A stretch of 64,000 bases of DNA from Adiantum capillus-veneris (GCA_014529385.2 CM043966.1:85836087-85900086), one strand, 5' to 3'; positions 44,429-56,635 are shown, numbered from the stretch's first letter. Notes: a model not told the origin generated them from the letters alone. Numbers and translations are program-made.

Positions 44429-45640
44429 CTAGCTAAATACTGCTAGGTTGTCACAGTAAATGACAACCTCTCTGTCCACCTGCAGCCTCAAATTCATAAG
44501 TAGCTTGCGTAACCAAGCTACCTCACATGCTGCAACTGCAACACCTCTATACTCAGCCTCTGTACTAGACAAGGAAACTGTGGGCTTCTTCTTGGTGCTC
44601 CCAGTGATGGAAACACTCCCAAGTGTAAACATAAACCCGCTAGTAGACTGTCAATCAGTGGTGCTACTAGCCCAATCTGCATCTGTGTAACCATGCAACT
44701 CCACTGGAACATCTGCAACATAAAATAGTGCATGGTCCAATGTAGCCCTCACATAGCGTAATGTACCGTGCACTACATCCAAGTGCGGCTTCCGTGGAAA
44801 CTGCATAAACTGACTCTGAAGTCCCACTGTATAACTCAAATTTGGCCGCGTGATAGTCAAGTAAATGAGACTGCCCACAAACCTGCGATACATAGTGAGA
44901 TTCTCGAGTACATCACCATCATGTGCACTCAGCTTTGTATTGACATCCAAGGGCATAGAAATAGGCTTGCAATCAGCCATACCATATTTGGATAACATAT
45001 CCAATGCATACTGTCTCTGAAACAGCCATATGCCCTTTGTCGTACGAATCACCTCAAGTCCAAGAAAGTAGCGCAACTCTCCCAAATCCTTCATCTCAAA
45101 CTCCTTCTTGAGAAGACCCTTAACATGCTCAATCTCTATCTCATTGTCACCCACAATAATCAAGTCATCTACATAGATGGTAATAAGCACAAATCTAGCA
45201 TCACTCTGACGTACATAGAGTGAGTGATCAGCATGTGACATACGAAATCCAATTCGCAAAAGAATTCTGTAATTCTATCATGCCACACTCTAGGTGCTTG
45301 CTTCAGCCCATACAAGGCCTTACAAAGACGACAAACATAATTTGGATGCTTACCATCTTCATAACCAGGTGGCTGCTCCACATACACTTCTTCTTGTAGC
45401 TCCCCCTACAAGAAGGCATTCTTGACATCCATTTGATGCATAAACCACCCTTTTGCTGCAGCCACCACAATGACAGTGCGTATTGTAGCCATCTTTGCTA
45501 CTGGAGCAAAGGTTTCCTCATAATCTATACCATAAGTCTATGCATACCCTTTTGCGACCAGCCTTGAATTATATCTTTGAATTGTACCATCAGCCTTATC
45601 ATGCTTTACATTATACACCCATTTGCACCCAATGGATTTC
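44429..45640 (-). pseudogene. C4 reverse transcriptase and RNase H
   Basis: RT: NVKHDKADGTIQRYNSRLVA (45640 region), [20 protein letters not shown] at about 45310, active site YVDDLIIVG (YVDD at 45164-45175), KDLGELRYFLGLEV. Then SLIYLTITRPNLSYTVG. RNase H frame 44632-44429: PTVSLSSTEAEYRGVAVAAC and YCDNLAVFS. The Asp-bearing GYTDADWA at about 44680 is in the other frame. Frameshifts lie near 45240, 44650 and 44430. Confidence 0.9.
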
Positions 45641-46134
45641 TTGCCCTTTGGTAATGGCACCAACTCCCAAGTTTGATTTACATCAAGCGCAAACATTTCT
45701 TCATCCATGGTATTTTCCCAATTCTCATTGCCAATTGCATACTCAAAACATGTGGGTTCTACATCTTGAACAACCTTTGCCATGTAAGCATAATGATGAG
45801 TAACATACCCATCATAAGTCAACCTGTCCATAGGAAATCTGACCCTATTAGACTTGCGTGGTCCTGAATCACTGCCAGGTGTCCTTGCAATCTGTTTTCT
45901 AACACCTAGGGTCCTGACTGCTAGTATACCAAGCTCCTCATCAAGACTTTGATCTGAACAATCAAAATCTGCATCAATGTGTGAGGAACCTGAAGATACA
46001 CTAGTCATACATGGGGGCTCACCTACCTTCTCTTTTCCTTTGCGAGAGACCTGTGGTGCACTTTGTGGGGTAACTTGCGTGCGTAATCTGCCACCTGTCA
46101 ATAGAACCACTAGAAGAGGACTCTCTTGGTCCAC
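45538..46134 (-). pseudogene. C4 integrase-RT junction region
   Basis: The frame is rich in Ser and acidic residues (SSGSSHIDADFDCSDQSLDE), then FPMDRLTYDGYVTHHYAYMA and NENWENTMDEEMFALDVNQT, as in the variable copia region between integrase and RT. It runs into RT at WELVPLPKGKKSIGCKWVY. Confidence 0.8.
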
Positions 46135-47290
46135 TTAAAGTATGTGACTCTTGATTCCCACTTGAAGCATCCACAGGCTCTTTTACATCAGCCCCAATAT
46201 TGTCCTTTACATCATTGTACCAGCCCACCATCTCATTAAAGATAACATCCCTGCTTACACGCAATTCATGAGTACCTGGATTGTAACACCTGTACCCTTT
46301 TTGCTCATTTGAGTAACCCACAAAAATACATTTTTCAGCCTTGGGATCTAGCTTTGTGTGCAACTCATCTGGAATGTGCACATACGCAATGCACCCAAAC
46401 ACTTTTAAATGTGACAAATCTGGTTTCTTGCCACTGTACTTTTCCTCAAGAGTGACTCCGTGCACATCAGTAGTAGGAGTCCTATTCATAATGTAAAGAC
46501 CTGTATTTACTATCTCAGCCCAAAAATAATGAGGCATATCCTTTTCAGCCATCAAGTCTCTTGCCACCTCTACAATATGTCTGTTCTTCCGCTCAGCAAC
46601 TCCATTTTGCTGTGGAGTGTATCGACATGAGAACTACCTGTGTATACAATTTTTCTACAAAAAATCAAAAAGCTCTTTGGAGAAGTATTCTCCCCCTCCA
46701 TCTAATCTTAGTGTCTTTACCTGTTCACCTATTTCCTTTTCAACAGAAGCTTTGAAGCTTTTGAAATGATCAAATACTTCGCTCTTCTACTTCATAAAAT
46801 AGACCCACACTTTTCTAGTATGGTCATCAATGAACGACACATAATACCTGCTTCCATGAATGCTGGAAGTCTTTGTTGGGCCCCATATACCTGTATGTAC
46901 CACCTCAAGTGGCCTCTTACATACATTACGTTCTTGTGGAAAGGAATTACATGACTGCTTACCAAATTGACATGCCTCACATACTTTATGCATGCCATCA
47001 ACCTTAAACTTTGGCAAACCTGCAACAATTTGTTTTGATTGCATAGAGCTCAATCACTGCTCATTTACATGACCAATGCGTTTATGCCATATATCGACAT
47101 CGGCCACAACACCTGCACCTCGTCCAAACATAGCAGCTTTTACTGCAGGCATATTCACATCCAAAGTAAACATCCTGCCAACACGTCTTCCTTCTGTAAT
47201 CAACTTGTAGTCATTCTTGTAGTCTTCCACATAGCAACCATCTGGATTAAACTGGACCTGCAATCCCTGTTCTATCATTTACCCTACTGA
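46019..47290 (-). pseudogene. C4 integrase
   Basis: GAG-pre-integrase: DVDIWHKRIGHVNEQ (47100 region) and VCEACQFGKQSCNSFPQERN (46990). Core: EVVHTGIWGPTKTSSIHGS, where the first catalytic Asp (family HTDVWGP) reads Gly; FIDDHTRKVWVYFMK. C-terminus frame 46567-46019: MPHYFWAEIVNTGLYIMNRT, VFGCIAYVHIPDELHTKLDP. The middle (46600-46780, with the second Asp and Glu) is in broken frames. Confidence 0.85.
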
Positions 47291-47304
47291 AACAAATTTC
47301 TTTG

Positions 47305-47606
47305 TAATATTTGGAACATGAAGCACATCAGCCAAGTACTTCATTTTACCATCCTGCATTTGCAAGGGAACTTTTCCAACGTGTGCAATAGGATGAGATG
47401 AATCATCACCTGTTTCTACATAACCTGGTCCATCTAGTTGCTTCATCTCTTTGAATCACTCACCATGGGATGTCATGTGGTTAGAAGCACCTAAATCGAC
47501 ATACCATACACTGTCACTGACATGTACATCTGCAGTCATAGCATTTACCATATGCTCCATAACAAATAACTGCTCGGACCGATCATCATCATTGTTGTCC
47601 CTATTT
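47305..47606 (-). pseudogene. C4 protease region
   Basis: Minus-strand codons around 47470-47530 read VWYVDLGASNHMTSHG-like residues; the family active site is DSGAS, here DLGAS. No single frame spans the domain. It lies between the gag knuckle and integrase, as expected. Confidence 0.65.
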
Positions 47607-47607
47607 G

Positions 47608-48537
47608 TTACAGCATAATTGTTTTGTTGCCTTCTCCCTCTACCTCTATTATGTGGCCTCCTTCGTGTTGTTGGACATTCATTTGAGTAGTGACCCCGCT
47701 CACCACATGTCCAACATTCAACATCAGATGCATTATTTTGATCTCTGTTTGCATTTTGATTTCCATCTCTCCCCCTGCCTCTATAATTTTTTCTTCGTCT
47801 TCCATGACCTTGACTTTGATGTTGCTACCAATTCTGATATTGACCACTGCGACCACCACCTGTGCCATGACCTCTGCCTCTGCCTCTATTTGAATGGAAG
47901 GCTTGCTGATCAGAACTGATATTGATCTGAGAAGAGGATGCACCAAGACCAAGACTCTTCTCTTCACGAATTAACATGGTTGTCAATTCTGTAAAGTCAG
48001 GAGCATCTCCTCTAGTATTCATAGAGGACTTGAAGTTTTTGTATTCTATTCCAAGACCTTCTAATGTTGCAGCAACAACATCATCATCATCAACTCACCA
48101 ATAGATCCAAGAGAGTTTGTTATTGTCTTGATCTTTGAGGCATAGTCATTGATAGACATGCTGCCTCGCTTCATTGTACTTAGCTCTGTTTTGAGCTGCA
48201 ACTTCCTGACTCTGGTATGGTCTTCATTGAGATTTTCTAAGCTCTTCCATGCTATGGCAGGAGAGGGTGCACTCTCTAAGTAACCCATCATACTATCTGA
48301 GACACTCATAGATAGCCAATACATGACTTTACTTTTTCCTTGCTTCCAATCTTTCAAGGCTTTCTTCTCTTCTGGAGTAGCGTTCTCTTTGGGACACCAT
48401 GGAGCTTCATCATTCTCACCTTCAATGTAATCCCAATAGCCCTTTCCTTGTAGGAAGTTTGTCATCCAAAACCTCCATGTAGGGAAATTATTACTGTCCA
48501 ACTTCTCACTAACGATTTGGTTGAACTTGTCTGCCAT
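47608..48537 (-). pseudogene. C4 gag with zinc knuckle
   Basis: The ATG at 48537 (MADKFNQIVSEKLDSNNFPT) fits a copia gag start and is chosen over an upstream in-frame Met. FWMTNFLQGKGYWDYIEGEN, then WKSLENLNEDHTRVRKLQLK and MKRGSMSINDYASKIKTITN are UBN2 gag signatures. A shift near 48065 leads to RNRGRGRG-type repeats, and CWTCGERGHYSNEC-like knuckle codons near 47680-47710. Stops are present. Confidence 0.88.
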
Positions 48538-48863
48538 ATTCCTACAGAGCTCCAAAAATCTACAACTTGCATAAAACCTGCAACCTTGCTGTACTGGTAC
48601 CTGTGATCTACTAAACACTCAACAGGAGTGACCACATCTCATATACATGTATCCACAATCAGGCATACATGTACCAACTCTGTTTGCACCCAATTTTGCA
48701 TGCAAATTGGCAACCTGCACAGAAGCCAAAAAACTGCAAATGTGGTCGTCCCTGTTTGATTACCTATACCAGAACTCTATCTCTTAGATAGAGCCTAAAT
48801 TGAGCCTAGTACCAAACTTTGTGAGAATTAGCTGGAGATTAGTGTGTCAGTAGCTCTAACTTG

Positions 48864-48875
48864 GCTCTGATACCA
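48864..48875 (-). promoter_or_regulatory. C4 primer binding site
   Basis: Plus strand GCTCTGATACCA, i.e. TGGTATCAGAGC on the element strand, touching the LTR. Confidence 0.9.
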
Positions 48876-49228
48876 TGAAAAGAAAGAGGAGAGAAGAGAG
48901 AGACCTTCTCCCAAGCTACACACAGACACACACAGAGAAGAAGATACACACGATAGAGGGATGAACTTTCTTCTTCATCTACTTCACAAAATGAGTGTGT
49001 ATTTACATAATGAAAATTTGACTACATAAGTAGTACAACCAAAAGAGAGATGCGGTCCATAATGTGAACCCGCTAAGTAACTATGGTGGCTAGATAGATA
49101 TGCTAGCTGTAGAATCCCTGCCGAGGATATCCATGTTGGCCACCAACCGGGTCAGTGATGTAAATGTGGCCAACGTTCACCAAGGCCTACCAAGAGTGCC
49201 AGCTCATGGAGAGCTCTACATCTCAACA
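48876..49228 (-). repeat. C4 5' LTR
   Basis: The reverse complement begins TGTTGAGATGTA; ends TTTCTTTTCA next to the PBS. It has an extra acacacagaga segment relative to the other LTR. Confidence 0.92.
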
Positions 49229-49998
49229 CCCCTTCATTTCCTAGTTCACCATCCAAGCCAATTATTAAAAGGCAACAACTCATGTAATCAAGGCACCTAT
49301 TAGCCGGCCAAATAGTTAGCAGCATAAAAGGCCATAGCCAAACAAGTTGTCTAGCCCCACTGATATGCAAAAAGAAAAACCATTTTAATACGTTATCATT
49401 AACAAAAAAACGCAGCACAGTAACCACCTTATGTAATAGGCAACCATAAATCATTTTAAACATTAACAGTATCCACGACATTACCATATTCATTATTCCA
49501 TGTTATGATAAGCCATGTGTGCTGCTAATCAAAGAGTATCATGACCCGATTAACAAAGCAAGAGTAATCATAAAAAACCGTCCTCAACAATATTTTTTTT
49601 AAAAAAACTTGCAATCATAAAACATATGGCCGAGTAAGCAAACCTGTGTGTTAGATGAAGTGAGCTCCATGCTTCAGTAGCACGCAAAAATTTCAAGGCA
49701 AGGCAACAACAAAACAAAGCTAAGTGAGGGCCAAAGAGGTGCCCTCACCTCATTATATAGAGGAAGGAGGGAGAGACGCGGTCCGCTTAGATCAAAGCCA
49801 TGAGTATAATTGCCATGAGTATACCGACAGTGTTACACGATAGTGAGTCCGCCTCTAGTTGCAGAGAGAGCCAGCCTTCACGGCAAATAATGGTAGTAGG
49901 ATAGTAAACCATAAAGCAAAACCTACTTGTAGGTAATATATATGGGCCTAGTCCCATGGTGTGGGGTAAAAAATAAAACCAGAAACTATAGCTAATTA
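49229..49998. other. Right flank of C4, no recognised gene
   Basis: The first dozen bases still fit the G3 gag reading across the CCCCT duplication. Beyond that no gag is visible. On the minus strand a TATA-like ctctatataatgagg (about 49751-49765) lies about 85 bases before an ATG (49673) reading MELTSSNTQ, then gtttgc, which could be a splice donor. This may be a truncated gene start; evidence is thin. Confidence 0.25.
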
Positions 49999-50001
49999 CT
50001 A

Positions 50002-50023
50002 CTGTGTGTGTGTGTGTGTGAGT

Positions 50024-50095
<72 letters not shown>

Positions 50096-50096
50096 A
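50002..50096 (+). repeat. (TG)n(AG)n microsatellite
   Basis: TG units at 50002-50021, then gagtgagt and AG units to 50094. Confidence 0.95.
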
Positions 50097-50099
50097 TGA

Positions 50100-50340
50100 A
50101 GATGAGGAGAAAGAATAAATGGGCAAATTGCTTTGATGAACTTGGTGTATGATCTAAACTGACAGACTAGATAATGGTAGTACCAGTTCCTAGCTGCCTC
50201 CTTCAATGTTTGAGGAAAATATTCATATCCTTGAATGTTTGAGGAAAATATTCATATCCTTTAGCTCAGTGTTCTATTTGAAAGCCTAGATATGTACGTT
50301 TGGATCATCTTTCTTTCCCCCTTTGAAGACTATAAATGAG
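50100..50340 (-). pseudogene. Gypsy gag fragment G5
   Basis: Minus strand: KEDDPNVHI near 50310 and FPQTLKEAARNWYYHYLVCQ then FRSYTKFIKA (50215-50120). This is the Retrotrans_gag pattern FPxTLxGxAxxWYxxL. A 29-bp tandem duplication (aatgtttgaggaaaatattc at 50205 and 50234) falls inside and breaks it. The microsatellite at 50002-50096 abuts its end. Confidence 0.5.
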
Positions 50341-51105
50341 ATGTTCAAGGCAATAGAACATTCATGGTGACTAGCTCTAGTTTTGTGAGCTCATTTTTTG
50401 TCTTTGGATCTTCTTTTACAATAGTGATTTGTATCAACTTCCCAATCATTATTATCTTCAATTTCGTCAATTTTTCTTCTTCAATCTTCTTTTTTGGTTT
50501 AAGTCTTGCTCATGGACAACTTTGCTTATTGTCCTCACTATCCTCAATAAGTTTCCTGCTTCGATGAGATCCATGAGATCGGGTTCGTCTTTCCTCTCTC
50601 TCTCTGCACTCCTAGAGCTCTCTTACAATAGTACAAAACATGTGGCTATATGCTTGTGCATGGTTTTCAACCTAGGTCACCATGTTTAGTGGGGTTACCC
50701 ATATAAAAAATTCAACATGTCAAGGATTTTTTGCAAGACCCTATGGATATGCTCGCCATTGTGTTTGGCAAGCCCAAGAACGCTACACAAAATTTGCAAA
50801 TGAAAAGCAACATTGTATCACTTTCAAGGTGGGTAAAAAGTCTAAAAACTAGACTCATACCTAAGTTATCTCTAGAATGTTGTGAACCATTTAAATATTG
50901 GTGTGAGTAGGACAAATGGATTAAAAATTAGCTCTTTTGCCACATTTCTTACATCCACCCGGTATTCTATGTGAGTTGTTTACTACGACACTTACATTGG
51001 GACCAAAGCCTTGTTAATCAAGATGCCTTGGCTGGTTTCAATTAACCTCTAAGTTTACAGCATGAACCCAAAAGAAATGTGAATTCTCATGAGCTAAAAA
51101 CACGA
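50341..51105. other. No recognisable gene
   Basis: Two plus-strand frames (50364-50567, 50429-50689) are T-rich shadows. The stretch 50690-51100 is likely the worn integrase of the plus-strand gypsy element whose tail is at 51109, but I cannot read it. Confidence 0.25.
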
Positions 51106-51108
51106 CAT

Positions 51109-51222
51109 CATGTTCATCGCCAAGTACTAGTCAAACAGAAAGACATACTTAGAGGAGATGGCCCTTGGGAAAACATTCATGTTCTTAAGAAAGCATTTCC
51201 CATATTTGTTTTTGAAAACTAA
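51109..51222 (+). pseudogene. Gypsy pol C-terminal tail (plus strand)
   Basis: HVHRQVLVKQKDILRGDGPW, then ENIHVLKKAFPIFVFEN and stop. Family: QVLVKWKGLPxEExTWE...FP.F, the chromovirus integrase tail; Trp of VKWK is Gln here. A polypurine tract (ccaagggggagtag, 51232) and an LTR start follow, as at a gypsy 3' end. Confidence 0.6.
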
Positions 51223-51245
51223 AATTTTTCTCCAAGGGGGAGTAG

Positions 51246-51764
51246 TGTCAAGAAAAGGCCCCAAAATGGCATGCACTAGGGCAATATACATGGGGTTTAC
51301 CTATATATAGGGGTGGATGAGAGGAATGAAAAGGACCATTGATCTCTGGTTCTAGTATGAACTAGGCATCTCTTACTATTGGTGACCCCTCCTCTAATTG
51401 CACCCTCATCACCAATGGTACTCTCAATTGCTCGCCAGTGTCTTTCATTACTGAGCTACACACCACATTCAATTGCTCTATGGTTGATGTCAAGCTTTTC
51501 TTTCCATGGTGTCTCCTTGCCAGCTACACTGTTGGTTTCCCTTTCTGCGGTGTTGGTTGTTGCCCCAATGTTTGTTGCATTGAATTTCTCATGGAATTTC
51601 TCATGATTTTTTTTTCTTATTGTTTCTTGTGTACATCATGACAATGCATTTTTTTTTCAATGGATTGCGCCAAGATCCATGTTCGTGCTTTCTTCCACTC
51701 ATTGCCCGTGTTTTTGTCGATGTAGCCACCTTGTAACTTGCTTTAATCCAAGTAATTCTACAAA
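51246..51764 (+). repeat. Putative gypsy LTR
   Basis: Starts TGTCAAGAAAAGG directly after the polypurine tract. TATA box ctatatatagg at 51301-51311. The right end is a guess (ttctaca at 51764, before aatgggagcg). No partner LTR is visible in the window. Confidence 0.45.
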
Positions 51765-52429
51765 TGGGAGCGTAGAGAGCCCTACAAAATAAAGAAATAG
51801 TATGTTATAGGTGATAAAATTGACCAGTCTACATATCTGTATAGCCGCACGAGCACATAATCAATGTTATTGTCGGCCGACTGCCAAGCCTCACCATATC
51901 AATGTTAGCAAAGCGAGAACCACACACATAAAATGGCAATCCGTGGGATGTAGCTGACCTGACTAGTGCATGGAGGCTACAAGAGATAGCCAATGTCTCA
52001 AAAAACCCAAGTCTATGTCTTCTACTTATCTAAGTTTCAAGTGTGTGTCAGACACCAAAGGCTACTTTCTCTACCGCAACCTTATCTAGACAAATTTGTG
52101 TAGCTACAGGTCTTCAAATAGAATGAAACTTAATACCTAGCATGGGTAGGGTATCATCTACACTCTCATATGCTCAAATGTTGTTTTTGACACCTGGACA
52201 AAATTGCACATAAGATAAACAACCTATTTTAGGGTTATTGATTTTGGTCCCAGAAGGGCTTTATGGCTTCCTCTAGACATGCTCTATCTATCCCTAATGT
52301 CAAAATCCACTTTAGATGCATGTATTGTGCATAGAGAATGAAAATAGCTCATAGAGGGCACACCTAAAAACACAAATTCATCGCGAGAAACTTCTATTAA
52401 AAGAGAGAGCTTTCACCTGCAAACGTATT
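51765..52429. other. No recognisable gene
   Basis: No frame, motif or repeat that I can assign. Confidence 0.3.
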
Positions 52430-52820
52430 GGTATGCTTAAAACAGCAATACAATACTGTACGCGAGAGAGACGAAAGATTGAGGTATCACTAGTTGAACT
52501 GTTGTCGCAACACTTACTCTTTATTATCCATAACTTAGGTCTAAAGTTAAAAAAATTGGCTTTTGTACCTTAGCCAAGGTGTAAAAATGGATTCCTAGCT
52601 AATGGAAGCTCAGTATAAGGTTAAGAGACTGCATAGAATTACAAACGTGGAAGCCATTGGCCCCTTTTAGACTCACTGATACTCAATAACATTACAACGG
52701 CTTTGGACCTGTAGGATTTTTTAATAATAAAATGGGTTTGATTACAATCATTAGACTTGAAAAATGTGTGGAGTCCTGCTTAATGCTCCTCTTTTGCTCT
52801 TGTTAGGTGAGAAACTAACA
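52430..52820 (-). repeat. E1 3' LTR
   Basis: The reverse complement starts TGTTAGTTTCTCACC after the polypurine tract. The start itself is an inverted repeat (tgttag...ctaaca, 52801-52820). The far end is uncertain. Confidence 0.5.
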
Positions 52821-52944
52821 TTCCCCCCCTCCTTGCCTGTGTCGTCCGCGACACAACTACTTAGGGTGCGAAGTAGTGGTCGGGCTTTCGCGTTTTTGTT
52901 CTCTTTGCGTGATGCTCACGACCTTGTTGGTACTTGAGATGTAG

Positions 52945-55790
52945 CTATTTGTCTTCAATGGACATGAATTGCATGTTGATGGCATTCTTCAGCTCCATTA
53001 TTGAATAGCTGACAAACCAAGCCCGTAGGTTTGTGATGACAGGGCCGAAGATCTTTGATTTGTAAGTGAAAAAACCTATGTAAAATACTTCTTCAAATTT
53101 TTTCATATAATATGATGGGAGAAACATGGCCCTTGCATAGAGTCCATGAAGGATTTCTTCAGATGGTTGACTAGAGAGATCATAGCATAGACCTTGTGTG
53201 TACCTTTGAGGAAGGACATCCATGTGGCATCCATTTGTTCTTCCCTATGAAAGGTTTGCAAACAAGTGAGGAGCATCTTTTCAATCTTTACTAGCATAAT
53301 GCATGCCATATCTAGGATGCCCCGAAATAGTTGTATAATTAAAGGGAGTATGTATGACTCTGTCGGAGGTGGTGGAAACCAAGGGTAGTTAAGCCAGGTT
53401 GGTCTTTTCTATTGGAGGATAAGGTGTTGTTGCCAATTTCTTACTTTTGGTACCCGGTACTATAGGATCCTGTTTGAGTAGTAACGGTGCATTTGTGAAC
53501 AAAATTAGATACTTGGGATGCCGATTAAGCTAGATCTCGTGCCATTTGGGGTGCTATAGTGAAGGATTGGTGTGGAGATCCTTGAGCCGTCTTTCTCTGA
53601 TTTGGAGGACTTTGAATTTAATGAGAGGATAAGGGAGAGCTTACTGATGCAACATTTCATTAATTGTGGAGGGCATGAGTAGATTGACATTGATTGAGTG
53701 TGATCCATCTCTATCCTTAACCTTCTATTCCACTACTTTGTATACCTAATTTGTGCCCTGTAATGTGGCTATTGTAGGGTTGTCCTTGAGTTGGTTGAGC
53801 AATGTATTTTTCTCTTGGCACCTGTCTTCTGATTGCGCCAAGTGAGTATTAGCAATGTTCAACTAGATTTTGAGTTTGTTGATTGTTGAAGTAGATTCCT
53901 GTAGAGCAAAATTAGCCTTTGTGACTTGGTGCTCGTGTTGCTGATTTCTTGTTTGAAGAGTTTCTAGATCTGCTGATTTCTTTGTAGTTAGTTCAACCAA
54001 TTCCTGTTTTTGAATTCCTTGGCTTTTTGTATGAATCGACACATATATTGGCCAAGTCGAGCCTTTCCTCACAGAGCAATAGCGCATGTATACACTATGT
54101 ATATTTTGGTAGCAAGCATAGATTTCTTCCTTCATTTTTTCTATCACATAATGTGCATAACGTGTATATTCATCTATGTCCTCTGGATTCTCCATTGTTC
54201 TTGGGTTGCTCGCTTTTGGCTAATTCGTTTTTGTGTCTTGAGCCTCAGTTATTGGCTCATCTAGTTGGTTGGCTTGGGTATTTGGTGTCTCCGTGGGACT
54301 AGTTGGTTCAGCATCTTTTTCTTTGATAGTCTCTTTGAGTGGTTGGTTGGCTTGGGTATTTGGTGTCTCCGTGGGACTAGTTGGTTCAACCTCTTCTTCC
54401 TTGATAGTCTCTTTGAGTGGTTCAATATCTAGTTCCATATTGTTAGCAATGGGAGTGGCCTCCTGTGGTTGTGGCTATGTTGTAGTCTCCGGCTATGTTG
54501 GTGCACTTGTGGAAGAGAGGTGTGGAACTTCTGCAGTAGGGTTGACTGGTTCTTTGGGCGAACTTTCCTAGGTTGTGTGCTGGCTTCTTCTTATGCATGG
54601 GCCTATTCTTGTTGTCGTTCTTATTTATGGTAGAGATGCTCTAGGCCAGCACGAGGATCATCCTTTTCATCAAACATTGGGTTTTTGGTTTGAATTTTGA
54701 TTCTTCTTGGAGATGGTTTCCACTTGTCCTCAAAATCTCCTTTGAGCCCTCTTTCTAGCTCAAAAGCCACCTTCTCTCTTTTGGGTCATGCTTCCCTTTG
54801 TGCTGGTTCTTCAATAACTATTGTTGGCCTATGTTTCTTGGTCTGTTTTGCTTCATCCACCTTAGCTTTCCGTTTTTCTTTTCTTTCTCTTTCAAGAAGA
54901 GTGCCCTCCTCTTCCTGCACTTCCTCCTCTATGCCACATTCTTCTTTCGTTGCTGCGGATGTTGGTTTTTGAGATGATACATCAACTAATTGAGTCCGCA
55001 GTCTTGTTGCCATTGGTGGAGTGTGTGTTTGTACTTTTGGCTCCTTATCTGTTTTGTTGAGCAACCATAAATTTTGCTATGGGGAAGGCGGTAGATTCTC
55101 TACTTGGCCTATAGCACGATAGGTAATTCTTATGAGCACTTCCAAAGCTCCCAAGAATGTGATGTTCTCTAGCTTCTTCACATGAGTGAGGGTTGTATAG
55201 ATGTATTATGCGTGGTTCACCTCTGTTATCCCCTCTTTCTCTGATGCTTGTGTGAAGGTGGAAGCTACGACATGATCGGGAATTGTATACCCGTGAAGTG
55301 AAAATGTTGGTGATAGAGCCATAGTGCCGGCTCTATTTTCCTTTGCTTAAATTCCAAAAAGGAGGATGATCGGCTGGTGAAAATACCGCTGGTTGGCAAT
55401 TGTTTGTCCCTCATAGGTTTTCCTCCTTTCTGAAGCTTGAGTGCTTCTAGCACTTGGTCTTCTATTAATGTTAGCTTCAATTGGAGAGCCATTGAGCTCA
55501 GATATGGTGGCTCGTCCTTTCTCAAAGATGTTGTGCATATGCTCTTTTTAAATTGACACCGCAGGGGTCCATCTTGATATAGTCCTTAAGGTCAATCTTT
55601 TCCCAAAAGTGATCGGGCTGCCCACTCTTTGATGAGGTCCTAAGGTTCCCTTAGTAGCATATGTACTTTGACTTTGGTTCCATGAGAACTCTTGAATGAT
55701 CTGCAGTAGACAGTGACATGTTGTTAGCAGGTCGCCGCGACGGACATCTGCAGCATAGCTTTTTGGCACTAACATAATGTCAATACTCAA
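52945..55790 (-). pseudogene. E1 ORF, gag-like of unknown function
   Basis: Starts MSIDIMLVPKSYAADVRRGD at 55790. Several frames follow, broken by shifts: 55525-55265, 55064-54786 (Lys/Glu-rich, LLERERKEKRKAKVDEAKQT), 54438-54220 with two 26-residue repeats (PTSPTETPNTQANQ), 54195-53863 (heptad-like, probable coiled coil), and a C-terminus at 53309-52945. I recognise no domain. By position it replaces gag. An internal 78-bp repeat makes the Pro-rich peptides. Confidence 0.4.
54267..54422 (-). repeat. 78-bp tandem repeat in E1 ORF
   Basis: Units 54267-54344 and 54345-54422 differ at a handful of bases; they keep the frame (26 residues). Confidence 0.9.
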
Positions 55791-56259
55791 GGAAAGTGAC
55801 TCGAATGGGGCACAAAGACTCTATGAGATCGTCAATCTTACGAAGTGAACCTTAACAAGAAAACACAACAACTCTACAAGCAAACCAACACTCAATGATC
55901 AGGGAAATCTGCCTATGTCCTTTCTCACAGCTCTAGGTCATCACGCCATTTCGGCACTCGAATGGACTCGAAATGCAATGAAACTTTAGGAGGAGGTCTA
56001 GGAAACCTAGGGTCACTATCCTAGCAAGTCTGGTTGCAATCTGACAAGGTACCAAAATCACAATCCATCATGAAAAAGGTCCTGAAAACTGCAACAGATT
56101 AGTCCAGAAAGGTCATCCTATGGTCTAAGAACACTCTCCTATGGTCAAAACGACTAAAAATAATGATTTAAGCACTTAAATCTACAATTATAGCTCATAG
56201 ACGTGTAGTCGCAAACCACAACAAAACTGACAATGCTTACACTTAATTTAAAGAGCAAA

Positions 56260-56635
56260 GAGAGAGGAACACAATGCAAGTTTCAGATATAAAAACTGAT
56301 TACACATTCATTAATTGCGATGATTACAAGGTTGGAGCAGCTCGTAGCTTGAGCGTACGTTTTTTGAGCTCCCTTCTTCTTCTAAAGATAAGCCTTCCTT
56401 TCACATTAAAGTTATTGACCTTTATACCTAGGGCATTCTAAATGTCTAGTGGCTGACTCACACGGACCTTTCCATATATCATTATAGCATTACAACTCAG
56501 GGGATTGATCCACTACTCTGTAATTAGGATTTACACGGAGTATCACTACACTAGCTCGAAAAACTAATAGAGCACAAATGTGGTGTCGAGCTATGTGTCC
56601 GACCAATTGGGTGCCCGTTGATCTATCCTCAAACA
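56260..56635 (-). repeat. G4 3' LTR (minus strand)
   Basis: The reverse complement starts TGTTTGAGGATAG after polypurine complement ttccccccttcc (56636-56647). A TATA-like element, complement tttatacctag, lies at about 56418-56428. The other end (toward 55800) is not certain; the 55800-56260 stretch is leader or LTR of E1/G4. Confidence 0.5.

Larger units (their letters stand above)
43874..49228 (-). mobile_element. Complete Ty1/copia element C4 (minus strand)
   Basis: 5355 bp inserted in G3 gag, TSD CCCCT (43869-43873; 49229-49233). LTRs: 341 bp (43874-44214, 3' on minus) and 353 bp (48876-49228, 5'). The PBS complement GCTCTGATACCA sits at 48864-48875 and the polypurine complement at 44215-44224. 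Gag-PR-IN-RT-RNase H in copia order on the minus strand. About 5% LTR difference by eye. Broken by frameshifts and stops; all modules recognisable. Confidence 0.95.
52430..55800 (-). mobile_element. Minus-strand LTR element E1 without polymerase
   Basis: 3' LTR (about 52430-52820), polypurine complement (ttccccccctcc, 52821-52832), then about 3 kb of minus-strand coding fragments starting at ATG 55790. I see no RT, RNase H or integrase motif in any frame. The sequence just inside the polypurine tract (gtgtcgtccgcgacac) resembles that of G4 (cgtgtcgtcccttgaca at about 56654). A non-autonomous (LARD-like) element is my inference. The 5' LTR is not clear. Confidence 0.55.
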
